A DNA stretch of 64,000 bases from Alicyclobacillus fructus (GTDB lineage Bacteria > Bacillota > Bacilli > Alicyclobacillales > Alicyclobacillaceae): NCBI RefSeq assembly GCF_017329605.1, contig NZ_JAFMTY010000002.1:1-64000 (forward strand). The letters are read 5' to 3'. The notes under the pieces are model-generated. The model searched no databases. It was not told the DNA's origin and saw only the letters and a list, made by a program, of their open reading frames with translations. The position numbers and the translations under genes were made by a program. Every line of letters starts with the position of its first letter. Position 1 is the first letter of the stretch. Of the stretch, positions 1-10,206 are shown piece by piece.

Positions 1-108
1 AGGCAGCACAGGCAGCACAGGCAGCACAGGCAGCACAGGCAGCACAGGCAGCACAGGCAGCACAGGCAGCACAGGCAGCACAGGCAGCACAGGCAGCACA
101 GGCAGCAC
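1..108 (+). repeat. 9-bp tandem repeat coding for Gly-Ser-Thr units
   Basis: Twelve uninterrupted copies of AGGCAGCAC open the window, and the array continues beyond the left edge. In the frame of the downstream ORF they read Gly-Ser-Thr over and over, so the array is a flexible, low-complexity linker of the protein ending at 787. Perfect identity of all copies suggests recent expansion by slippage, and the length may vary between strains. Confidence 0.95.
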
Positions 109-787
109 CTCGCCTGAAGATCAGGCGCTGAGCAAGATGGTGAGTGACCTCCAGATCATGCACAGCGAACTGGAGACGAATCCCGCCAAGCTGCAGGCGG
201 TTCAAACCGCTGAGATCAATGCGCACAACCTGAATCAAGCCGGCTGGGTGGCCATGCTCTACACCGGACGGAACACGACGGACGTTCAGGTGTCTGCGCA
301 GGAGCAGCAATTGGCCGCATCCGTGGTGCAGGACATCGTCCAGCAGATGTCGTACGCGCTTTTGAGCCAGGATACGTCTACGACGTCCGGCAACGTGCAG
401 ACCATTCTCACTGACTTGCAGAAGCTGTATCCGTCCATCACCATGTCGGATCTGTATCAGTTCTTTGAGAGCTTCAAGTCCGCCGTAGTGAGCCAGGTGA
501 TCACGATTCTTGGCAACGAGAGCAGCGGTGGTGGCGGAACGTCGCAGCAAACGGCTCTGCAGCAGGCCGTTGTGAACGCCCTGAAGACCGCTGTGTCGGA
601 AAATCCGAAGTTTAAGGGGCTCCTCGGCCAGATTGGGCTCAGCATCAACGATATTCCGACCATTTGGAACAACATGGAGCACGGGGCGAACTCCGCCGTC
701 GGGCCGGTTGATCCGAATGGTGCAGGCATGGACGCGCTGATTTGGGCGGCTGCTCAGGCGTACGCTCAAGGGAAGCTGACCCTGTGA
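2..787 (+). CDS. C-terminal part of an unrecognised Gly-Ser-Thr-repeat protein (5' end outside window)
   Basis: The reading frame is open from the window edge, runs through the Gly-Ser-Thr repeat and ends with TGA at 787, so the ATG at 137 is very probably internal. After the repeat comes about 225 residues of mostly helical, Gln/Ala/Ser-rich sequence with no Cys and a short Gly-rich stretch (residues near GGGGTSQQ) that again looks like a linker. I recognise no enzyme family. A linker of this type is typical of surface or secreted proteins, but the N-terminus that would show a signal peptide is missing. It lies just upstream of another exported unknown protein and of the exopolysaccharide locus, so a role at the cell surface is possible but only inferred. 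Confidence 0.7.
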   Translation, partial: GSTGSTGSTGSTGSTGSTGSTGSTGSTGSTGSTGSTSPEDQALSKMVSDLQIMHSELETNPAKLQAVQTAEINAHNLNQAGWVAMLYTGRNTTDVQVSAQEQQLAASVVQDIVQQMSYALLSQDTSTTSGNVQTILTDLQKLYPSITMSDLYQFFESFKSAVVSQVITILGNESSGGGGTSQQTALQQAVVNALKTAVSENPKFKGLLGQIGLSINDIPTIWNNMEHGANSAVGPVDPNGAGMDALIWAAAQAYAQGKLTL

Positions 788-834
788 AGCTCAGGCTGTA
801 CCTCGTGGCGTCAAGAAAGATGGTGGATGGGTAG

Positions 835-1455
835 ATGAAGCGTCGCTGGTGGGCGGTGGCGGCATGCGCCGTCGTCGCCCTGGGTTCGGGTGGATGGTAT
901 GCGTATCATCGGCTCGAAGAGGCAGCCGCCGAGCACGTGGCGGTGACCGTATTGAGCGATCCGACCGTGAAGCGGGAAGTGGCTGCCGTGATGCGGCAGG
1001 CGTATGGACGCTCCGCCGGAGAGCTGGAACATGCGCTGGCCACAGAGTCGAACACGTCCCTTACTTCCAAGGGAGCGCTCCGGACGCCGCCTGGGCCCAC
1101 GAGCCCGTCTGCGCCAAGCCAAGGGGCCGCGCCAAGCCAGGGCGTTGGCTCCTCGGCTGGGCGTACGGGCGGTTCGGGCGCTGCAAGCGGGGGCGGGGCG
1201 TCTCCTGCGGCGCCCTTGACGTCCGTTGCTTCTACGCCGGCATCGGCGGAGAGCCAGCCCATCGTCTTTCATTCCAAGCAACAAGCGATTGATTTCATCC
1301 TGAGCCGATTCACGCGGGCGGAAATCCTGGAGTACGCTCGGTTGTATGCCGAGCGCTCCAAACTCACGCCGGCGGAGAAGGCGCGCATCAAGGCGCAGAT
1401 CCTGTCGCGCTTCACGCCGCAGCAGATTGCGGCGCTCGAAGCCGTGTTGGGGTAG
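835..1455 (+). CDS. Unrecognised exported or membrane-anchored protein
   Basis: This 206-residue protein begins with MKRRWW followed by a hydrophobic stretch (about residues 5-22), which fits an uncleaved anchor or signal peptide. The middle (about 80-150) is Pro/Ser/Gly/Ala-rich and looks disordered. The last 60 residues are charged and helical, with a repeated SRFT motif (ILSRFTRAEILEY and ILSRFTPQQIAAL) that may be two related helical hairpins. The ATG follows the upstream gene by 48 bp. No known domain was recognised. The build (anchor, linker, small C-terminal helical domain) suggests an extracytoplasmic protein, and the neighbouring polysaccharide genes suggest a cell-envelope role; both points are inference. 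Confidence 0.7.
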   Translation: MKRRWWAVAACAVVALGSGGWYAYHRLEEAAAEHVAVTVLSDPTVKREVAAVMRQAYGRSAGELEHALATESNTSLTSKGALRTPPGPTSPSAPSQGAAPSQGVGSSAGRTGGSGAASGGGASPAAPLTSVASTPASAESQPIVFHSKQQAIDFILSRFTRAEILEYARLYAERSKLTPAEKARIKAQILSRFTPQQIAALEAVLG

Positions 1456-1622
1456 TCCGCTACCACTTTGCATACAAGAACGCAGCACGCCGACCCGCCA
1501 GTTGATGTCCAACGACAGGCACAGTCGAGTCAAGAAATCCAAGGAATCCAACCACATACCTGCGAGAAATGAGACGAATTTCTTTTGTGTGCAATGAATC
1601 TATAACAATCCTCAAAAAGGCA

Positions 1623-1631
1623 TGTTATAAT
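1623..1631 (+). promoter_or_regulatory. Extended -10 promoter of the exopolysaccharide operon
   Basis: TGTTATAAT is a perfect extended -10 element (TG-n-TATAAT). No convincing -35 hexamer stands 17 bp upstream, which is tolerated with an extended -10. It lies about 85 bp before the TTG start at 1718 and is the best promoter sequence in the 260-bp gap between 1455 and 1718. Confidence 0.65.
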
Positions 1632-1717
1632 ACAACAGAGGGTTTTCCTTCGCGGGCACGAGGCCGTGCGGACAGCGCGGCAAAGAGAGAGACACCCGCA
1701 AAAGGGGGCGGGGTACT

Positions 1718-3112
<1,395 letters not shown>

Positions 3113-3159
3113 TGCCTGGCTCCGCATTTGAAAATCGGCGTAGAAACGAGGGGGTCGTC

Positions 3160-4035
3160 ATGATCCGTAAGGCCGTCATTCCCGCGGCAGGTCTTGGCAC
3201 ACGGCTTTTGCCCGCGACGAAGGTCATCCCCAAGGAAATGGTACCGATTGTCGACAAGCCGACGATTCAATACATCGTTGAGGAGGCCGTGGCTTCGGGA
3301 ATTGAAGAGATCATCATCGTCACGAGTCGCTCGAAGCGGGCCATCGAGGATCACTTCGATGCCTCCGTCGAACTCGAAGACGTGCTCGAACGAAAGGGGT
3401 CGCTGGCTCAGCTTGATCAGATTCGTTCCATCAGCCGCATGGCGCACTTCCATTATGTGCGCCAGGCGCGGCCGCTCGGCCTTGGGCATGCAGTCTTGTG
3501 TGCGCGCAGACTCGTCGGAGATGAACCGTTCGCGGTTCTTCTCGGCGACGACGTCTTCGTAGGCAAAACGCCTTGTCTCCAGCAGCTCATCCAGGTGCAT
3601 GAGGAAACCGGGCGTTCTGTCGTCGCCGTACAAGAAGTGGAAGAAACCGAAGTCAGCAGGTATGGCGTGATTCGTCCGCTTCCCATTCGGGAACGCCTCT
3701 GGGACGTGGAGAGTCTTGTGGAAAAGCCACAGGTCGCAGAGGCGCCATCGAATCTCGCGGTCGCCGGGCGATACGTTCTCACCCCTGATGTCTTTGACAT
3801 CCTAGAATGCGTCGGCCCCGGGCGAGGTGGGGAGATTCAATTGACCGACGCACTCAGCCTCCTATGCCAGCGCTCCGGCCTCGTGGCCTTGGAGTTTGAG
3901 GGCAAACGCTACGATGTCGGAGACAAGCGCGGCTATGTTCGTGCCACGCTTGAGTTCGCCCTGCAGGACGAGGTCGTGCGATCCGACATCTTTGCATTCC
4001 TCGAGCGCTACTACGCGAGAGAAGGCACAGCGTGA
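3160..4035 (+). CDS. galU: UTP--glucose-1-phosphate uridylyltransferase
   Basis: The enzyme makes UDP-glucose from UTP and glucose-1-phosphate, the precursor for the UDP-glucose dehydrogenase two genes downstream. The N-terminus carries the nucleotidyltransferase signature AAGLGTRLLPATKVIPKEM (about residues 9-27), and the GEIQLTDAL and VGDKRGYV motifs typical of bacterial GalU follow. The open frame starts earlier, at 3112, but ATG 3160 has a good ribosome site (ACGAGGGGG) and gives the usual family N-terminus MIRKAVIPAAG and a length of 291 residues. Its stop overlaps the start of the next glycosyltransferase (TGATG), so translation is probably coupled. Confidence 0.95.
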   Translation: MIRKAVIPAAGLGTRLLPATKVIPKEMVPIVDKPTIQYIVEEAVASGIEEIIIVTSRSKRAIEDHFDASVELEDVLERKGSLAQLDQIRSISRMAHFHYVRQARPLGLGHAVLCARRLVGDEPFAVLLGDDVFVGKTPCLQQLIQVHEETGRSVVAVQEVEETEVSRYGVIRPLPIRERLWDVESLVEKPQVAEAPSNLAVAGRYVLTPDVFDILECVGPGRGGEIQLTDALSLLCQRSGLVALEFEGKRYDVGDKRGYVRATLEFALQDEVVRSDIFAFLERYYAREGTA

Positions 4036-5225
4036 TGGTTCCTTACGACGAACCCTCAGGCGGGAAACCGCGAACGCCATCCGTGGTCTTGGTCCATGAT
4101 TATTTGAACCAGCGCGGCGGCGCAGAGAAAGTCATGGCCCACTTGCACCGGGTGTTCCCCGAAGCGCCGATTTACACATCGCTCTGGGAACCGGGGAAAT
4201 GTTGGCCTTCGCTGCAGAATGCACCGGTCCGAGCGAGCTGGATGCAGGCCCTGCCTTTCGTCCGGCGAAAATTCAAGTGGTTTTTCTGGCTATATCCGTT
4301 CGCGTTTCGGACGATGAGACTTCCTGATTGCGACGTTGTGCTGTCGTCGAGCAGCGCCTACGCGAAGGGCGTGAAGCTTCCCGGGTCACAGCCGCTTCAT
4401 ATTTGCTATTGTCACACGCCCATGCGCTTCGCATGGAATTTCGATGCGTACATACGCGAAGAGCCGGGTCCTCGCCTGCTGAAGCGCCTCGCCCGATGGC
4501 TTGTGCCGTGGCTCAGGCGGTGGGACGTGCGGACCGCCCGAGACGTGGATGTATTCATTGCGAACTCGCGCACGGTTCGGGAGCGGATTCGACGCGTGTA
4601 CCAACGCGACGCGGTGATCATCCATCCGCCTGTCGAACTGCCGCCGATGCTCGATCGCGAGCAGGAGCCGTTTTTCCTGGTGGTCTCGCGGCTTGTCTCG
4701 TACAAGCGGATCGATCTCGCCGTGGAAGCTTGCACACGCCACAACTGGCCGCTTGTCGTCATCGGCGACGGCCCGGACCGAAAGCGCCTTGAGGAGATGG
4801 CGGGGCCGACCGTGAAGTTTCTCGGCTTTCAGCCTGAAGAAGTCAAGCAGGACTACCTCGCGCGATGCAAGGCGTTCATTTTTCCCGGTGAGGAGGATTT
4901 CGGCATCTCCCCGGTTGAGGCGCATGCGCAGGGCAAACCGGTCGTCGCATATCGCGCGGGCGGAGCGCTTGACACCATCATCGAGGGCGTGAATGGTCTC
5001 TTCTTCACAAGCCCCGACCCAGAAGATCTGGCGAATGCGCTGCGCCAACTGGATGGATACAGATGGGATCGGGCACAGATTCGTGCCACTGCGGAGCGGT
5101 TTTCAGTCGAACGTTTCCATGAGGCCATTCAGCAGGTGGTATTCGACGCGTACCGGCAGCGTTCCGCGACATTGCCCGCTCGGCGATTCATCATTCAAGA
5201 TTCGGGAACGGAGGCGCTCTCATGA
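4035..5225 (+). CDS. GT4-family glycosyltransferase
   Basis: The 396-residue protein has the GT-B fold layout of family GT4: a donor-independent N-terminal half beginning VVLVHDYLNQRGGAEKV and a C-terminal nucleotide-sugar-binding half with the E-x7-E motif in EEDFGISPVEAHAQG. The sequence ICYCHTPMRFAW in the N-terminal domain is typical of the WbaZ/mannosyltransferase-like subgroup. The start is either GTG 4032 or ATG 4035, both overlapping the galU stop; the ATG is preferred. The end overlaps the ugd start (ATGA). It should add one sugar to the lipid-linked repeat unit on the cytoplasmic membrane face; donor and linkage are unknown. Confidence 0.9.
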   Translation: MVPYDEPSGGKPRTPSVVLVHDYLNQRGGAEKVMAHLHRVFPEAPIYTSLWEPGKCWPSLQNAPVRASWMQALPFVRRKFKWFFWLYPFAFRTMRLPDCDVVLSSSSAYAKGVKLPGSQPLHICYCHTPMRFAWNFDAYIREEPGPRLLKRLARWLVPWLRRWDVRTARDVDVFIANSRTVRERIRRVYQRDAVIIHPPVELPPMLDREQEPFFLVVSRLVSYKRIDLAVEACTRHNWPLVVIGDGPDRKRLEEMAGPTVKFLGFQPEEVKQDYLARCKAFIFPGEEDFGISPVEAHAQGKPVVAYRAGGALDTIIEGVNGLFFTSPDPEDLANALRQLDGYRWDRAQIRATAERFSVERFHEAIQQVVFDAYRQRSATLPARRFIIQDSGTEALS

Positions 5226-6559
5226 AGGTGTGCATGATGGGCACCGGATACGTCGGCCTCGTGACCGCGGTCTGCATGGCGGAAGGCGGCCACGATGTCC
5301 TTGCGGTCGACACCGATGTTCGGAAAATCGAATCCTTGCGCCGCGGCGGGTGCCCCATTTTTGAACCGGGGCTTGAATCGGTCCTGCAAACACAGCTGGC
5401 GAACGGACGGCTGCGTTTCGCGACGGAACTCACTGCCGAAGATGCGGTCGATGTGGCCTTCATCGCGGTCGGTACGCCCACGCTACCAGACGGTTCTGTC
5501 GATCTTACTGCGGTGTGGGCCTGCGTAGAAGAGCTCGCCAGGAAGCTTCCGACTGGCGCCATGATCGCGATGAAGAGCACGGTACCCGTGGGAACCGCCT
5601 CGAAGATTCGCAAAGGCCTTGCCGACCGCGGACGAGACGATCTTCGCGTGGCCTCCGTGCCCGAATTTCTGCGCGAAGGCACGGCTCTGGAGGACACGCG
5701 CCATCCCCATCGCCTGGTGTTCGGCGTGGCCTCGGAAGAGGATGAAACGCTGTTGCGTCGGCTCCACGCTTGGGTCGATGCCCCGGTGGTGGTCACCGAC
5801 CGTAACACGGCGGAACTCATCAAATATGCGTCGAACGCTTTTCTCGCCACGAAGATCTCGTTCATCAATGAGATCGCCAACCTGTGCGAGCGCGTCGGCG
5901 CCGATGTGACGCAGGTGGCATTTGGCATGGGGCTCGATCCGCGCATTGGTCCTTCGTTCCTGCGGGCAGGGCTTGGCTACGGCGGGTCGTGCTTTCCAAA
6001 GGACACGAAGGCTTTGGCCCACATCGCGGAAGATGTGGATTACGAGTTCAAGTTGCTGCGAGCCGTGATTGAAGTGAATGCCGAGCAGTGGAAGGCTCCC
6101 ATCCGCGCACTGGAGGCGCACTTTGGCGATCTGCGCGGGTTGCGGGTGGTACTGCTTGGTGTTGCTTTCAAGCCAGGCACCGACGACGTGCGTGAATCCC
6201 CAGCGATTGCGCTGACTACCGATTTGGAGAGAAGGGGCTGTGAAGTCGTGCACTGCGATCCGGTGGTGCAGACCTTGACTGTGGAAGGACGCTTGTATCC
6301 GGTCACGGATCGTCCGTCTGAAGCGTTGCAAGGTGCCGACGCCGCTGTCCTCGTCACGGAATGGCCTGTGTTCCTCGACATGGATTGGGAAGACGTGGCG
6401 CGGCGCATGCGAAGTCATTTTCTCTTCGATGGCAGAAACGCACTCGCCGACGTGGCGAGCCTCGAGGGGCTCGGCTTCACCGTCCTAAGCGTGGGGCGGG
6501 CGGGATGCAAGACTGCAAACCGAAGCCGGACGGTGTGGTCAGGTGATCGATCGACATGA
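5222..6559 (+). CDS. ugd: UDP-glucose 6-dehydrogenase
   Basis: The enzyme oxidises UDP-glucose to UDP-glucuronate with two NAD+, supplying an acidic sugar for the polymer. Seen in the sequence: the N-terminal Rossmann motif GTGYVGL (residues 7-13), the catalytic loop GYGGSCFPKD with Cys257, and a C-terminal UDP-binding domain with GVAFKPGTDDVRESP. The length of 445 residues is normal for the TuaD/Ugd family. The ATG overlaps the stop of the preceding glycosyltransferase, and the stop overlaps the following one, so genes 4035-7758 are a tightly coupled block. The product predicts that the exopolysaccharide contains glucuronic acid or a derivative. Confidence 0.95.
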   Translation: MKVCMMGTGYVGLVTAVCMAEGGHDVLAVDTDVRKIESLRRGGCPIFEPGLESVLQTQLANGRLRFATELTAEDAVDVAFIAVGTPTLPDGSVDLTAVWACVEELARKLPTGAMIAMKSTVPVGTASKIRKGLADRGRDDLRVASVPEFLREGTALEDTRHPHRLVFGVASEEDETLLRRLHAWVDAPVVVTDRNTAELIKYASNAFLATKISFINEIANLCERVGADVTQVAFGMGLDPRIGPSFLRAGLGYGGSCFPKDTKALAHIAEDVDYEFKLLRAVIEVNAEQWKAPIRALEAHFGDLRGLRVVLLGVAFKPGTDDVRESPAIALTTDLERRGCEVVHCDPVVQTLTVEGRLYPVTDRPSEALQGADAAVLVTEWPVFLDMDWEDVARRMRSHFLFDGRNALADVASLEGLGFTVLSVGRAGCKTANRSRTVWSGDRST

Positions 6560-7758
6560 ACGTCCTGATGGTCGGGCTCGAGTGGTTCACCCTGCGCCCC
6601 GGTGGTCTTCCACGTTACGTGATGGACTTTTCAAACGCCTGGATTCGGTCGGGTCATAGGACAAAGGTTCTCGTCAGGGTCCCGCCGGACGCGGGCTCAC
6701 TGGTATTGCCGCATCACGTGCGGGGCGTGCAGCTGGCATCAGGCGTGTTAGCGACTCGAAGTGCCTGGAAGCGGGTGTTCCGCGAAGAGTTGACATCGGG
6801 CGCGTACGATGTCGTCAATTCGCACTTCGCGTATTATGCCTGGGGGCTTTTGGACGAAGCACCCGATGTCCCTCTGGTCACCCACTTCCACGGCCCTTGG
6901 GCGTACGAAGCTAGAGTGGAGTCTCAAGGGCGGATGGCAGTGCGGCGCGAGATCTCATTTCGGATCCAACGATGGATTGAACGTCGAGTCTATCGACATA
7001 GCGACCAGTTCGTCGTACTCAGCAAGGCCTTTCGAGACGCGCTTCATGGTCTGTATGGGGTCCCGGAGGACCGCATTCACATCATTCCCGGCGCGGTAGA
7101 TGTTGCTCGGTTTCAGTTTCAGGAGGACACTGCACCGGCCAAGGCAGGGCTGCGGATCGCAGAGAATCGTTTTGTCATTCTGACAGTGCGTCGCTTGGCG
7201 AGGCGAATGGGGCTTGAACTATTGCTCGAGGCATTCGCACAGGTACGCGCGAGTCATCCTGAAGCGATACTCGTCATCGTCGGAGATGGCGCTCTACGGG
7301 ACGAGCTTTGGGCGCGCGTTGAGGCGCTCAAGCTGTCGAATTGTGTCCGCCTTGAGGGACGCGTGGAAGATGACCTCCTTCCCATGTACTATCAAGCTGC
7401 AGACCTAATGGTGGTTCCGTCCGTTTCATTTGAAGGATTCGGCCTTGTGACCGTCGAAGCTATGGCGTGTGGAACGCCCGTGATGGGCACTCCGGTTGGC
7501 GGAACGGAAGAAATTCTGCGTGCGTTTCGGCAAGATTTGCTCTTTCGCGATGTCTCCGCCGTGGCGATTGCGGAGGGGTTGTCGAAGGCCATCTCGGGCG
7601 CCATCCGGTTGCCGGGTCGTTCTGACGTTCGGGAACACGTCCTGAATCACTACACGTGGCCTCATGTCGTTTCGCAGGTAGCGGAAGTCTTTCAGATGGC
7701 CATTGGCGGCGGTGCGCCGCGGGCAGAGAGGACGGTAGCCTTTGGACAATTTATGTGA
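6556..7758 (+). CDS. GT4-family glycosyltransferase
   Basis: A 400-residue GT-B glycosyltransferase. The N-terminal domain begins MNVLMVGLEWFTLRPGGL with the usual glycine-rich acceptor loop, and VVNSHFAYYAWG and VTHFHGPWAYE follow. The C-terminal domain has the GT4 signature FEGFGLVTVEAMACGTPVMG. Its ATG overlaps the ugd stop by four bases. The 3' end overlaps the possible TTG start of the next gene by 17 bases. It is expected to extend the undecaprenyl-linked repeat unit; substrate specificity cannot be read from the sequence. Confidence 0.9.
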   Translation: MNVLMVGLEWFTLRPGGLPRYVMDFSNAWIRSGHRTKVLVRVPPDAGSLVLPHHVRGVQLASGVLATRSAWKRVFREELTSGAYDVVNSHFAYYAWGLLDEAPDVPLVTHFHGPWAYEARVESQGRMAVRREISFRIQRWIERRVYRHSDQFVVLSKAFRDALHGLYGVPEDRIHIIPGAVDVARFQFQEDTAPAKAGLRIAENRFVILTVRRLARRMGLELLLEAFAQVRASHPEAILVIVGDGALRDELWARVEALKLSNCVRLEGRVEDDLLPMYYQAADLMVVPSVSFEGFGLVTVEAMACGTPVMGTPVGGTEEILRAFRQDLLFRDVSAVAIAEGLSKAISGAIRLPGRSDVREHVLNHYTWPHVVSQVAEVFQMAIGGGAPRAERTVAFGQFM

Positions 7759-7768
7759 AGATCAGAGG

Positions 7769-8962
7769 ATGGCACCAACGCCTTCCGCAACACGTCTTAC
7801 AGTTGTGTACTACAACCACACGGGTGACGTGAGCGGAGCCGAAATCAGCCTTCTGACCTTGATGACAGGGATCCGCGACCAGGTCAACGTTGTTCTCGTA
7901 GCGCCCGAGGGCGAGCTGTTGGAGCGAGCGCGTCAGGAAGGGATCCAGGTCATCGCGCTACGCCCGATCACCGCGAGGATGTCGACGAATCCGTTAAAGA
8001 TAGCAAGGGGAACTTGGGACATTTTCCGCACGTCCCTTGAGTTGAGGAAGGTGGTTAGTCGTCTCTCAGCGGATGTCATCCATGCCAACTCGATTCGGGC
8101 AGGTCTCGCTTGCCTGTTGCTGCCGAAGCAGGTACCGCAACTTTGGCATGTTCGCGATGCACTACCCAAGAACCTGGTGGGATGGGCTATTCGCAGGCTC
8201 GCGTCGCGCATGGGGGTCCACGTCGTCGCTATATCTCAAGCTATTGCGAACGACTTTCGAGCGGGAAGCTGGTACGAAGGCGAGATCAACGTGATCTACA
8301 ACGCCGTGACGCTGGATGAGCTCTCTCGAGGAGATCTACGCGCTGAACTCGGAGTTGCGCCTGACGCGTTTGTGGTAGGCATGGTGGGGCAAATCACCCC
8401 GTGGAAGCGTCAGCACGACGCGATTGAGGCCTTCGAACTTTTTCACCGAGATTATCCAGACAGCGAGCTTTGGGTTGTCGGTGCGCCCAAATTTCGCCCG
8501 GAAAACGTCAAATACGAGGCCTATCTCAAGCGCTTGGTCTCGGAGAAGGGTCTCTCGCGATACGTGCGTTTCTTGGGCTTTCGGCAAGACGTGGCGGGCG
8601 TGATGCGTGCGGTGAATGTTCTCGTCGTTCCAAGTGACAACGAACCTTTTGGACGTGTGATCGTCGAGGCGATGCTTGCAGAAAGGCCCGTCATTGGCAC
8701 ACGCGGCGGGGGCATACCGGAGATCATCGAAGACGGTGTCAATGGTTTTCTAGTCGCTATTGGTGACGTTCAAGCCATTGCCGATAGGTTGAGGGCTTTG
8801 GCGAATGATCCCGAGCGGCTGAAAACCATGGGCAGGATAGGGCGGGAGCAGAGTCTGCAGCGGTTTGCACCGGAGGCTCATGCAGCCACCTTTCGGAGCG
8901 TGTACGTATCGATATTAGGGTCCTCGATGCAACTCACCACCCTGGAAACCCGACCATTTTAG
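7769..8962 (+). CDS. GT4-family glycosyltransferase
   Basis: This roughly 400-residue GT-B enzyme begins TRLTVVYYNHTGDVSGAEISLL, with the glycine-rich loop of family GT4. It has VIHANSIRAG and the E-x7-E region NEPFGRVIVEAMLAERPVIG near residue 300. Start choice is uncertain: ATG 7769 gives the normal N-terminus, but its AGAGG sits directly against the codon, whereas TTG 7742 has GAGAGG about 12 bp upstream and overlaps the previous gene. It belongs to the same cotranscribed polysaccharide block. After its stop come about 120 bp without a gene before the next glycosyltransferase. Confidence 0.88.
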   Translation: MAPTPSATRLTVVYYNHTGDVSGAEISLLTLMTGIRDQVNVVLVAPEGELLERARQEGIQVIALRPITARMSTNPLKIARGTWDIFRTSLELRKVVSRLSADVIHANSIRAGLACLLLPKQVPQLWHVRDALPKNLVGWAIRRLASRMGVHVVAISQAIANDFRAGSWYEGEINVIYNAVTLDELSRGDLRAELGVAPDAFVVGMVGQITPWKRQHDAIEAFELFHRDYPDSELWVVGAPKFRPENVKYEAYLKRLVSEKGLSRYVRFLGFRQDVAGVMRAVNVLVVPSDNEPFGRVIVEAMLAERPVIGTRGGGIPEIIEDGVNGFLVAIGDVQAIADRLRALANDPERLKTMGRIGREQSLQRFAPEAHAATFRSVYVSILGSSMQLTTLETRPF

Positions 8963-9082
8963 TGTTCACTCGTGTCGTCCTGGAGGTCGTGCTCGCAAAA
9001 GGGAATAGATTTGCCGCGCGACAGATGCAGATGGCGCGTTGTGGCGAAAAACAGCTCCTTTTGAAAGGATGCCGTCGTTAAC

Positions 9083-10165
9083 ATGAAGATTTTGCACATG
9101 GTTAACCACTGCCGAAACGTGGGCAATGGAATCGTGAATGTGTGTGTCGATTTGGCTTGCAAGCAAAGTGAGCATGGGCACGAAGTAGCCGTTGTGTCTT
9201 CGGGAGGTGAGTTCGTCGAGCTCCTGCAAGAATACGGCGTTCGCCACTACACCGTACGTGGATTGCGGGATGTCCGCGCTGTCCCGAGGTCACTGTTGCA
9301 ACTGCATAAAGCTATTGATGACTTCCAGCCAGACATCGTCCACGCCCACACCGTTGCTCCAGCTCTAATGGCCCGAGCGCTGTCGACGTTTAGCCGATAT
9401 GCTCTAGTAACAACGGTCCATAACGAATTTCAGCGTCATGCAACCCTCATGGGCGTTGGCAAACGGGTAATCGCAGTCAGTAAGGCAGTCGCAGACAGCC
9501 TTGTACGTCGAGGTATCCCAGAGCAGAAGGTACGGGTCGTGCTGAACGGGCCTCTAGGCTCGCCAAGGCGGCAGTCCGTAGCTCGTCTCGTCACCGAAGA
9601 TGACATATGGTCACCGCGGATTGTCACGGTGGCGGGCATGTACGAGCGTAAGGGGATAAGGGAGCTCATCATGGCGTTTTTTCGCATTTCCGGGGACCAT
9701 CCTGAAGTTCATTTATATTTAGTAGGTGATGGCCCAGACCGCGAGAAGTTCGAAAATCTTGCCCATCGAGCTGCTACTCCAGATAGAATCCATTTTGTCG
9801 GGTTTGTTCCCGACCCGGAGGCATATATGGATGGTTCAACCGTGTTTGTCTTGGCATCGAGAGAAGAGTCTTTTGCACTCGTGATTCCGGAAGCACGAGC
9901 TCTGGGGCTTCCGATTGTTGCCACAAATGTGGGCGGCATCCCCGAGGTATTAGACGGAGGACAGGCTGGCCTCCTAGTGGAACCAATGAACGTGGATGCA
10001 TTGGAGGCTGGAATACGAAGAGTACTCGACAGTCGGGAACTAAGGGAAGAGTTGTCCAGTCGTGCTCTTGCTGGGCTCGACAGATTTCAGGTCGAGCGAA
10101 TGTGTCGGGAGACGCTGGAGGTATACTTGGAAGCAACGACTAGCGAAGAAGTTGAATCCGCCTAG
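9083..10165 (+). CDS. GT4-family glycosyltransferase
   Basis: The 360-residue protein starts MKILHMVNHCRNVGNGIVNV, a GT4 acceptor-domain opening. It continues with DIVHAHTVAPALMARAL and has the donor-binding motif EESFALVIPEARALGLPIVATN. From this gene on the base composition falls and codons such as AGA, ATA and TTA become commoner than in galU or ugd, pointing to separate acquisition of this half of the locus. A GAAAGG ribosome site lies about 13 bp before the ATG, a little far. Role: sugar transfer in repeat-unit assembly; donor unknown. Confidence 0.87.
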   Translation: MKILHMVNHCRNVGNGIVNVCVDLACKQSEHGHEVAVVSSGGEFVELLQEYGVRHYTVRGLRDVRAVPRSLLQLHKAIDDFQPDIVHAHTVAPALMARALSTFSRYALVTTVHNEFQRHATLMGVGKRVIAVSKAVADSLVRRGIPEQKVRVVLNGPLGSPRRQSVARLVTEDDIWSPRIVTVAGMYERKGIRELIMAFFRISGDHPEVHLYLVGDGPDREKFENLAHRAATPDRIHFVGFVPDPEAYMDGSTVFVLASREESFALVIPEARALGLPIVATNVGGIPEVLDGGQAGLLVEPMNVDALEAGIRRVLDSRELREELSSRALAGLDRFQVERMCRETLEVYLEATTSEEVESA

Positions 10166-10206
10166 TCGCGAGTCACGCTTTCCCTTAAGCTAGGAGGGTT
10201 TGAAAC

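Noticed and set aside
1-108. CRISPR-like repeat
   Set aside because: The unit is 9 bp without spacers and codes in frame for Gly-Ser-Thr, so it is a coding tandem repeat.
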